64,000 nucleotides of DNA from Pocillopora verrucosa (lineage: Eukaryota > Cnidaria > Anthozoa > Scleractinia > Pocilloporidae). The translations under genes and the position numbers were made by a program. The stretch is from positions 19,477,617 through 19,541,616 of the forward strand of contig NC_089322.1 of assembly GCF_036669915.1 (NCBI RefSeq). Reading direction: 5' to 3'. The notes beneath the pieces were generated by a model that ran no database searches, was not told the DNA's origin, and saw nothing but the letters and a program-made list of their open reading frames with translations. Positions 1-9,788 of the stretch are shown in pieces (position 1 is the first letter of the stretch; each line of letters opens with the position of its first letter).

Positions 1-35
1 ACCTTGGAATAAATGTCTTAAAAATCCCTTTTCGG

Positions 36-235
36 TTACTAACATCAGTATGCATATTCTCCGTACTGTTTTTGATACATTTTAAAAGTTTCTGTATCCG
101 GGAGCATTTGTTTAACACATCAGAGCTGGTCGTTAGTCAGTGATCATACTTACGTTATTCTGGGGACAGTACATGTTTGAGTCAGGGCTGATATTGTAAG
201 GAGAAACTAGATGCCAGTCCCTCTGAGTGTCAAAG
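36..235 (-). repeat. Interspersed repeat, family C copy
   Basis: This roughly 200-bp copy shares its order of motifs with copies near 8.9, 39.2, 43.4, 49.3 and 50.9 kb. The shared motifs are 'atgcatattctcc', 'tttgtttaac', 'gtgatcat' and, at the end, 'aaggagaaactagatgcc' then 'tccctctgagtg'. It has no coding capacity. It is probably a non-autonomous element, but I cannot name the family. Confidence 0.6.
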
Positions 236-739
236 GTGAAATATGCAGTACACGCAAGAAAGACGCATAGCCCCATTTAACAAATTGCTACTCGTAGTTT
301 TAATGTTAGAATTGTTTTTGGTTATGCCTTTGTTTGGGGAGCTCCAAGTCTATTACTAGATATGTTTTTTTGCGTCGAGTGTTGGGTATTATTGTCTTTA
401 TTGTAACGCTAATGTGTCTCACAGGCGCATTTCGAGTTGAGTGTCGAAAACAACAGAACCAACAGTAATCACCTCGGCCAATCACAGGTTTAAGTGTAGG
501 TATCACAATAAGGTCAATGGGGACTGCGAGGGAAAAACAAGCGAACACGCGTCTTGAAGCGTCGGGAAAACGCGTTAACCGAAGACACCAGTGGGTTTGT
601 AGTTTTGAATCTGATTGGTTTGATGAAGTGGCGCGTGTTTTGTGGACAAATCACGAGCAAAGAAAAAGCAAAACCAAAGCAACGCCAGAATACTTTCGAC
701 ACATCATTTTTTGACGTACTTGGTTGCACAAGCCTTTTT

Positions 740-905
740 AACATGAGGCTAAGGGTGACCTTTGTTCTGACGCAAACCTTGCTGCTTTTCAAATGCAAAT
801 TACTTTATTATCATGCCTAACTAGATACTGGTCTCTATCACAACATGGTCAACTTCAGCCTCACTCCAAATCAAAGGCTTGGCAACTAGTACACAACTGT
901 AAAAT
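740..905 (+). repeat. Dispersed repeat shared with 20690-20905
   Basis: The sequence around 'aaaccttgctgcttttcaaa' and 'tgcaaattacttt' followed by 'ctagatactggtct' recurs in the same orientation and order at 20690-20905. The two copies differ by scattered substitutions over about 165-210 bp. No coding potential is seen and the family is unknown to me. Confidence 0.7.
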
Positions 906-2423
906 AGCCTATTAGCTTTATTGCTTTGTTGTAGTATGTTATGCCGTAGCAGGAATTGCCCATTGCTGTGGTTGTTTCAAAGAATAGTGAAGCTGAATTT
1001 ATTTTAGGAACGTAGTTGCGGAATTTCTCGCGCGACATTGCTACATTTTAAAGTCGAAGAGCATTTGCCAATGCGTGTTCGACTGGTTAGCGAAATTGAT
1101 CATTTCTTCAGGTTTAAACAGATTTGTTGCAAAGTTTCGCTTGGATCTACATCATGCAAAAAAACTGCTGAAATAGCGACTCTGACAGCTTTTGCGTAAC
1201 AATTTAAATCGCTTCCTGGCCCAGCTAACGACTTGCGGTGTCACATGTTGCGTGACAATTTGAACGAGTCAGGTTTTCCCTATTGTTTCTAGGCTTTAAC
1301 AGTGTCGGAGTCGATGAAGGTATATACTGGATCCTGCATACGAGAGTCATTCTAACGGTAATCCTTGTAAAGTTATTTCTAGATTCAAGGTATCTTCTAT
1401 CCCGAATGCAGTGTGAATGCGGCTTGTGATGAATATTTTGGTGAAAAGCGATCAGGGATGGATTCCCACGTGAGCATAATTGATATTGGATAATTTTCTA
1501 TTTTTTAATTTCTGGGATCTTAGAGAACACAGCGTGCTAAATACAAGGCCACTTCGAAAAGTACTATCGTACTTCACGCGCACGCGCAGCGCAATCCTGT
1601 AGTCTCCGCCTCTGTCACTGTGGCACAATAGTTGTACACAAACATTGTATGTTAGCATTCCCTTTTAACAAAGAGTATGATAGCATTTTTCAAAATGGTG
1701 CTTAACTTGATTACGTTTGAATAAGAAATCAGCCTGTGTGGAGGACTCAGTCAGCTTGATAGTCTTTTTAGTAGATATCCAAGGTACTTTAGAATTTACA
1801 CATAGTTGAATTAGACACATGGTTAGTAGCATCCGAATTTATACATCTTGTTAATTTTTTAAAAGTTGCTCTCGAGTTTCATAGAGATATCTTTTTTTTT
1901 TTATGAAAACTGGACTGAACTTTGTATCGAGAAGCTACTTAGGATAATTTTTTGGTTTAACGCGAACTTTTAACACAATATCTAATTTGTGTGTTTTTGT
2001 TTTCAGTTCACAATAAGTTTCAATGTATGTTAAACGTTTGCGTAAGTCTCAAGAGTGAAAACGTTTCTATCCTGCGGTTCTTAGCCAATTTAAGGCTAGT
2101 TTTAACAAAAATGGTTCATCTAACATCGAAAACATTTCCATTTAATCTTTTGTACTCAGACGAGTGTATAGAATACATTGGTATTCTTTTTTTAAAGACG
2201 CAAGCAACTTTTAGAGCGTTTTGTATCTTATTCCTTCGGCCTTGTATGATTTGAAGAGGAACCTATTTGTTTTGATTTGTTTTTCTTTCAAAGGCTAAGA
2301 AATTTGTTTTTTGAGACAATCGGTTACTTTGCTCTATTGAAAGTGTTATTACCACCAAAAATACCCAAAACCTATTTTACGATATAGAGATAGAGTAGAG
2401 AAAGATGCGTTGTCGCCTTGTCA

Positions 2424-2640
2424 CGAGCGTCGGACAAAGAAAAAATTCTATGTCCCCATAAGGAATCGAAACTCAGACCTTCGGATTCCGCGCTCCGAAC
2501 AATCAACTTCGTAATTGGCCTCTCTCACCATAGAGTCTCTGTGGCTCAGTGGTAGAGCAGCGGAGCGCGGAATCCGAAGGTCTGAGATTCAGTTCCTTAT
2601 GGGGAGTTAGAATTTTTTTCTTTGTCCAACACTCGTGACT
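2424..2640. repeat. tRNA-derived SINE pair forming a foldback
   Basis: A minus-strand copy (2424-2497) and a plus-strand copy (2561-2636) of the same tRNA-like sequence face each other across a 63-bp spacer. The plus copy has an A-box-like 'tggctcagtggtagagc' at 2541-2557, then 'gcggaatccgaaggtctga' and a decayed B box. Related sequences occur at 24546-24670, 39930-40065, 43140-43285 and 45885-46010. The transcript of this pair would fold into a long hairpin. Confidence 0.65.
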
Positions 2641-3784
2641 AGACGAACATTGCTCCACTTCGTTACCCAGCTCAAAACTTACCATCTCTCTTATTACTTT
2701 ATTTACAAAGATAGAGAAGTTTTGAATGAAGAGTTGTGTTGTAACGAGTGGCTAAAACTTCAATCGAGAGCGATTGAGGCTCAAGAATATGAAGAAAAAA
2801 AATGAAGAAAAGAAAAATAATTGACAAGCGCTGGAAAACGGTAGCCACAGTCTGACAGTCTAGCGCGGGAAATGTGGACGGATTCCATGTGCTTTAAGCG
2901 TGATTTTCTGGATGCAGTAAATAGTTTGATCCAATTGGTTACATCATAGTATCACGCCACACCCGGATGTGGCGCAAACCATTCATTGAGCACTGCTCTT
3001 TTCACCATGTTGAACGAAAACGATTGTGTGACATTGTTTCGACTTAGCTCCTCGGCGAAAGAGTTTCACGCATATTGTTTAAAGAAGTTTGACTTTAGTT
3101 TTATAGGCAAAATAAATTATAGTGACAAGCTATCGAACGGAGTTCGTCGGAATCCGACGATTATCTGAAAAGGTTTATCTTGGTGTCATGATGTTTCCTG
3201 ATTGTAGAGGAAACAAATTGTTTTTGTAGAGGAAACAAGTTGGAAACTGTATGGGAATTGTAGCAGCTGTTTCTGTCCCGTGAATACGCGGTAATTTAAG
3301 ATGTCAACTTAAATTTGAACTTGGATGAGTCATGATTTATTAACTTGGACGTGTCTTAATTTTTAAGCTATGCTCGGATGTGTCCTAACTATCAAAAATA
3401 AAAGAAGTGACATGAACATGAAAGTGGCGTCAAACTTTTAATCGTTGTGTTTCCCTTGATTGCATAGCCACAAACTCTTTAACAGTAATACTTTCTTCTT
3501 TCTTTGCCCCTCTTGTACTTGGCAATCTTGGTGATGAGGGTTTAAGACTGCATTGGGAGGGGAACGAAAGTTTCCATCAAACCTTGACAAGGGCTGAGTG
3601 TTCGTTTTCCTTTACGACGAGAGAATCTCCCTTGAAACTCTCCAAATCGGTCTGCAAATCTCTCAAGCAAACGTTAAAATCACTTTGCAATCTCTTTGGA
3701 GGCTCTTCAAACCCTTTGCAAATCCTTTAACATTTTCGGGCAATTCCTTAGGAACTCTTTGGGAACTCTTACATACCCTAAATC

Positions 3785-4035
3785 ACCGGATAAAAGGAGT
3801 AAGTTTCTCAAGAAATTGGTGCTGCTTCAGTGGGAGAGTATAACAGTGTATTTAGGTACCATCAACTGAATTGATAACTTAAATTGGCCACCGTGAAGAG
3901 TTTAAAAGCTGATGTTTCGAACGTTAGTAGCGAAGGACTCTGACGAAGGGCTAACGCTCGAAACGTCAGCTTTGAAACTCTTTACGGTGGCCGATTAACG
4001 TTATCAACTTAGATGGTAATACTAAATTACCCCAT
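3785..4035. repeat. Repeat family A, head-to-head pair with hammerhead-like core
   Basis: The left arm (3785-3930) is the reverse orientation, with 'agtgggagagtataacag', 'aaattggccaccgt' and 'gctgatgtttcga'. The right arm (about 3936-4035) reads forward through 'tctgacgaagggctaacgct', 'cgaaacgtcagc' and 'actctttacggtggcc'. Other copies lie at 10295-10620, 15625-15690 (fragment), 33225-33385, 39672-39858 and 46715-46885. The core at 3937-3970 fits the hammerhead consensus CUGANGA, GAAA and GUC (see findings). Confidence 0.7.
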
Positions 4036-4317
4036 AAAAATCCCCTTGATATCTCTCTGGAGACACTGAAAACCCTAGGGGAATTTTTAAACCTGATTTC
4101 CTAGAGGTGAGATTCCTCTAAACAGTGCCGGAGAATGGTAATTACAAATGACGTCTTCTGTATCATGGTCATGGATGAAGTATGTGTCAGGATTACTGGG
4201 GCAAAGGTTATTCCTACCTGGAAGGGCCCTTATCCCCTAACCAAACTCGCACAGAGTTGCCATCAATATGATCTTCTTGGCGAACTCTCTCCCTTTGGGA
4301 TTCCACCATTAGCCCTT

Positions 4318-4532
4318 TAATTCCCACTAGTGACCAAGACAGAATTTCTCCTTACACATCAATAAATATCAAGCAGACAAGTTATGAGAATAAAGAAAGA
4401 GTCCAATGAAGGGATTATAGCTTGATATGATACCACATTCTCCACCCTGGCATAATAGGAACTGTATAAAAAACTGTGAGGAGAATTACTAATAAAAATT
4501 AGGAGCGAAAGGGTTATTAACTGAGGTGCCTC
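4318..4532 (+). repeat. Interspersed repeat, family B copy
   Basis: This non-coding copy of about 215 bp contains, in order, 'gaccaagacagaatttctcc', 'atcaataaatatcaag', 'tgagaataaagaaa', 'ccacattctcc' and 'gaggagaattactaa', and ends near 'cgaaagggttatta'. Other copies lie at 9950-10152 and 45574-45782 in the same orientation, and at 36184-36392 and 42632-42838 in the opposite one. Confidence 0.7.
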
Positions 4533-5111
4533 CCTTTTCCAGGTGACATGGATTAGATGTATATTTTGACATCAATAACTGTTCAGAAAACACTTCAAAT
4601 TTTACTAAGTCAATATATCAAACTTTAATTGGATTCTTGGAAACTTTCAACCATTGAAGGTAAATGTACATTAAATGTGAATTTGTTTTGCTCTCTCAGG
4701 GTTGATAAAGTTGAAATACCTTTTCCTTTTGAAGTGTGTTTCACAACCAAACATTGTATTATGGTGAATTTTACTCAAAAAAAGCAGTATAAGACCAATT
4801 CATTTTAAACCAAAAGTGCCTTTGTAACAACCAGCGGCCTTAAGATGTGTACATAGATTTGACCTTAGAATATGAAGTGTACCATTTTATATGCAGGGTA
4901 CGGGAGTAAGGAGAGAATAAAAGATTGTTTCCACAATACTTTGTTGGGTAGCAACCCCCCACCCTACTTCAGTGCAATGCAAATCACAGACAGAATTGAT
5001 GTCTGCACAGTCACAAAACTGAACTTCCAGCTCATATTGTAAGAACATAGGAGAGTACAGTGTAATTCACTTTACAAGCTAAATTGAATAACTTTCTACT
5101 CGCTAAGGTCA

Positions 5112-7734
5112 TCAGAGTTCTGTGTGTTCACTTTTGAGTTGTTCGATCCTCTTGATAAAGTCTGATTTCTCTAAACATCCCACACATTCTTCATCCCAAT
5201 CACTGAGAATCTTCTTGAGCTGCTTCACTCGGAGCTTCTTCAGGTCAACATTGTTAAGGTCAATCTGCTTGTCTGCAATAGGGATCAGTCAAAATTTATA
5301 TCAGCATGTGAACAATTTAACTGTAGTTATACCCCTAATAACTTGAGAAAAAGAAGCCACTGACATGTGCAAAATCCTCAACTAATATTATAGAAGCAAA
5401 TACTTCACTTCCTTAGAGTAAATTTATCATTTCTCTCCCAAATAAAAACCTTTCCCCACTGGTACAAGTCATGTCAAACAATGCTCTTTACATTATCCCA
5501 AGAGTAGTATCTCAATGAGATTATAAGTACATGAAATTGTAAGAAAATGAAAAAAATAATGAATTTCTTTACATTTATACTTACCATACTGCAAAGCACA
5601 ATTTGGCTGTCCTGTTTTTTAAGGTCCTCGCAGATCTTCTCTGCAGGTTTGTGGTAGCTCAGAGACTTGAGGACTGCATTAAGACTACTGGTAGCAGCAT
5701 CTTCAGTGCCTCCAATGTAGTAACACTGGGTGATCAAAACAAAAGCGTTGTGATTAACTACAGTTGAGCTTCATCTGCTTATTTTTGAGGCATAAAGCTG
5801 GGTTTTCCTTTTCCGGCTGTAACTGGTAAAATTATTGCCTGTAATACCTCTTATTATTGCCTAAAATAGCTTCGAATTCTTGAAAACTCAAGGCACAAGA
5901 GGATTTCTTTACCAGTTTAAAAATTTATGTGCCTGTTTTTGCTTAAATTGAGGGAGAACACTGATGAAGGGATTGGGAGTATTCCTCCTCAATCTCTCCC
6001 TGAGTGGAACAAAAGTGCAATGCACTCTCTTTTCTCCCAGTAATTTTTCAAGTTTTCCAGACATTTGTTGAAAGCCGTTAAACACTGACCCTGGTAGACC
6101 AAAAAGCTGACCATTGCATAGGTCAGAATTAATGGGATAAGTGTCAAAAGACTTATGAATCCTATCACCAGATACTTGATACATCCTATGAATAGCTTTG
6201 TCCTCCCTCTGCAATATTCAAGGTTTCCATCAGATTGAAGAAAGGCCCATGCCACTGAAAGTTAGCCAGATAACTTTGCATAGTAGCTAAGAAGTTCTAA
6301 CATCTTGTATGCCTTATGAATCCACAGACTATTAGGGCCCATTGAAGAGAGGAAGTGAGTGAACTGAGTGAGGTGTCATGTGCAAGAGTAAAGTACAGAG
6401 ACCCAGCCAAATCTTGAATTCCAAGCTTGAACCCAGACCTCTTACATGCAAATGCATTGGTTTCGTACATCTTTTTAAACATGATCATACTATAAAATGC
6501 ACTTACAAATCTGTTTTCTTTGTTCTTTGCCTTTTTGCAAGCAGCTTTGAACTTTTCTTCAATTGCTTTCATGTCAGACATTTCATCGCTTGACAGTTTA
6601 CTTGCAAAATTTGTCAGAAACTTTATACAAACTATTGATTAAAAAGAAAAATATGTCCAATGTTAATGAAATAATGATGTGCTATAAAGCATGATAATAC
6701 CACAAAATTGGAATAAATATTAAGAAAAAAAGGCATTTAGCCATGCAACATATACAAATACATTCGAGGCTTGAAGTTTTTTTCCCAATATATCTGTTTT
6801 CACAGCTGTTTCAAGCCTTCCAATTTTTTTTCTGGGAAATGTCCACTATGAAGACTGAATCAAAGTTAAAAGGGTAGTTTACTTTTCCCTAAGGTTTTTC
6901 TTCCCAAGAGATAAGTTTTGTTTTTGATGTAAAAATTTGAGTAGCAGTAAATGATTTTTACAAATTTTCTTGGAGTGAAAGTGTTACTACACACAGGCTT
7001 TGGTGTCTGTTTGAAACTCTCAACAGCTGTGAAACACAGTCCAAAGGAAACGTGACACACAGTTGAGACGACAGATGCTAAACAAGTGTAAACTATTGCT
7101 CCATTATTTCTTATTACCGGATCAGTCCAAGAATGAGCTGAGTTAGTAAAACATCAAGACTCCAAGAAAAAGATCAACACCGGCTCAGTAATATTACATC
7201 ATATAAGTTGAAAGTTTTAAAAGGAACTGTTACATTATACTAAAGATCGTGCATTTGTACCACTCCACAAGATCGTGGCCTGTTAAGGCCGAAAGCTTGA
7301 ATTTTCCATAAATTACTAAAATCTAAAAACTTAATCAAACTTCAACTTTCACTGGATTTTCTTTTTTATAAAATAAAAAAGTACATTGAGTTTAGTATCT
7401 AGGTTGCAGGTCTTCAACAATTACGTTGTGTCAAAAAAAGTGCCTTTGCAATTCTAAGGCCTAGAAAGTTCTCATAATTTCCCTGAACCCTTGGCCGGTC
7501 TGTTGGGTGAGATACAAGAACTCTTCATTACCTCTACATGTTTAAGTCTAAGGGAAGGCCTAACAACCGTACAGCCATACGTGTCATGTTATAAGTTTAG
7601 CTGAGTTTCACTTCCTGCCGCTTAAGGTTGTATGTAAGATTTACCTTCACACTCTCCTTCTTTTAACTTCGCCTCTGTCAGTAAACCTGACAGCCGAGTA
7701 AGGCGTTTAGTGTGAGAACAATAAATAACCACAT
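5112..7734 (-). CDS. MANF: MANF/CDNF neurotrophic factor homolog, with two apparent single-base deletions
   Basis: This is a secreted, ER-resident ARMET-family protein that acts in the unfolded-protein response. Its coding exons are 7645-7734 (signal peptide starting [15 protein letters not shown]), 6507-6631, 5585-5725 and 5112-5272, all with GT/AG junctions. The saposin-like domain has the family signatures KNKENRF then [12 protein letters not shown], and [13 protein letters not shown]. The C-terminal SAP-like domain has [20 protein letters not shown] and the CXXC motif CVGC. It ends in HTEL, a KDEL-type ER-retention tail (RTDL in human MANF). Exons 1 and 3 are each one base short of the phase needed to join the next exon. 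The losses fall within 'caggtttactg' and 'gccaaattgtg' on the coding strand. One extra T at each site gives about 172 residues, matching the family; as written, the frame breaks. Assembly error, a broken allele and a pseudogene all remain possible. The gene identity is very secure. Confidence 0.93.
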
Positions 7735-9788
7735 CCTCAAGAAATTAGCTCGATCACACAAGTAAAACCATAAAATCACCGAAGCCTAATTCGTGTACAC
7801 TCTTTGGCGTTAGCCGTTTGATTACGCAAATGCCAGTGCTATCGGTCTAGTTGGCGATCTCTGATTGGCTTAGATATCTCATCGGCCGACAGTTTTCATA
7901 GCCAGCGGTTTAAAAGGAAGAAAAAAGCCCGCATATTTATGACCAGCGTTTCAATTTTTAAAAAACTCAGTCACCAGGCCTCGACTGCGGACAAGACGCT
8001 CATACATATCGCTATCTCTATGGAAATAAACTACGCAAATGGAAGGAAATGTTTCCTTAATCTGTTTTTAAAATCGAATGAAGATTGTAATGGTGGATCT
8101 AAGAAGGAGACAAGCTGGTAGTTGAGATGTCTTTGTCGTCAGTTTTTCCTGCCTTACCGGTGTTTACACCCAAAAGCACAAGCAAAAGTTAGTTGACGTA
8201 CATGTGTTGATGTTTTGTTGCTCACCAATATATTTTGTGGCTAATTAGCGCGATTCGAACCACTCGACAATTCTTGATGTTGACAACAGTACACAGAAAA
8301 CTGTCAGCTTTTACGATGGGTCGTACCTTTCTTCTAAAAAATTAATGATGTTAATAATAGTTTGGTAAAATAACTTTCCAAAGAAATCAATTGATCATTG
8401 AACATTTGGCATGGATATTTCTAAACTTGTTTGTATTAACAACAAATTGGAAAATCTCTGATTCCGAGTTACATCATACTGGATGTCACAGATGATTTCT
8501 ATCACAAGATCCATCTCGTTGTTAGCTTTATGTTTTCCGCCCAGTAGACATGAGTAGAGTATATTGTTTAAGAAAGATCGCTGACTTTTTGAGATTGATG
8601 GTTCTTTAATAACACTGGATAGGATAAAATAACATGCTATATATGTGTATTTTATTAATAGAAAAATGTTCTTTATGATGTGGAAGCAGGTGGAAAAATA
8701 GAAGTAAAACAATAATTCAAATGGTACATTACCAAGCACTCTAAATAATAAGATTACAATCCTAACTGGTGGAAAGCAAACAAATCTTATATCCACAAGC
8801 ATGGTCTCAGACAAGAAACCTGGACCTTTGCCTTGTGAATTTACCCTATATTCCTTAGCAGTGACTAGCATCCAATGTTTTCTCGCAGTATCATTCCTGA
8901 ATCACACACTAAGGTTGCAAGAATTAAGAAAATGATCACCAACTTAAGAAGCTCTTGATTGTTAAACAAATTCTCATTGTCAGCACCACAAAATGTATAG
9001 TAAACAGTATGGAGAACTTGCATACTGATATGAAGGTGTGAAAGGTTAATGAACTAATAACAAATTCATCATCTTGCTGCCAAGTTTCCACCTTAAATTT
9101 CAATATTGCTGGACCAGGTCTCCCATCTTAACTTTGATATTTTGTAATAGTTAATAGCTCTCTTCAAGACACCATGGTCACAGTACACAAAAAATATGAA
9201 AAGCTGCTTCTATTGTTAAGCAATTATTGGATGAGGTTGAGCATGATATTGTGAATTATCAAAACCAATGTCTGAGGTTCGATAATTTGTGATATCATGG
9301 GACAACCAAATTCAATCATTGTTTTATTATGCATTTTTCAAACTGCAAAGGAAGACACTTCTCTGAGTTTGCTTAAGTATGAGAACACTACACAGATGAG
9401 GGGCTTGGAAACTAGGCAGACTTTGAAGTCAACATGATAAAAGCAATATCCACCTAAGGTATTGCATTTGTAGTGGCAACTTCACACACTATTGCACATT
9501 GATTGAATGCTCTAATACCCAATCAGATTTTTCATGATAAGTATAACTGTACTACACAATGAGCTAGCAATATTGTGCAATTTGAGTCATTCTAAAGAAG
9601 ACTTCGTACACATTTAAAGAAGGTGAAATTGTCACACAAGAATGAAGCAGTTTTGTGGACTTGAAAAGGTTTTGTGTGTAAATGTTCCATTGACAGGTTC
9701 CTCTTTAAAATTGTATGGCATCTGAATGAAGAGCAATGCAAAAAGTCTGATTTCTAATGAAAAAACTGTATTATTACATTTATCCACC
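7735..9788. other. Intergenic region between MANF and the coiled-coil gene
   Basis: The two genes point away from each other, so this roughly 2-kb interval holds both promoters. A CCAAT box on the minus strand lies at 7864-7868, followed nine bases later by CCAAC at 7850-7854. That is a weak resemblance to the ER stress element (CCAAT-N9-CCACG). A family C repeat lies at 8868-9055. A 158-codon open frame on the minus strand at 8395-8871 is AT-rich and resembles nothing I know, so I do not call it a gene. Confidence 0.5.
8868..9055 (+). repeat. Interspersed repeat, family C copy
   Basis: The family C motifs occur in order: 'cctgaatcacacactaaggt', 'atgatcaccaactta', 'agctcttgattgttaaacaa', 'attctcattgtcagcacca' and 'gcatactgatatgaaggtgt'. 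It has no coding potential. Confidence 0.65.

Larger units (their letters stand above)
1..5111. other. Intergenic region, repeats only
   Basis: No gene is supported in this stretch. The open frames are short and AT-biased, have no splice context and resemble no family I know. It contains the repeat copies listed separately (36-235, 740-905, 2424-2640, 3785-4035 and 4318-4532). The stretch 480-700 also resembles 51640-51840, with 'gggaaaacgcg' and a nearby 'ctgattggtt' in the opposite orientation. The window starts inside this region, so a gene further left cannot be excluded. Confidence 0.6.

Noticed and set aside
8395..8871. 158-codon open frame on the minus strand
   Set aside because: It is AT-rich and rich in Phe, Ile and Leu, with no known motif and no convincing splice partners. 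Part of the frame overlaps the start of a family C repeat. Probably chance.
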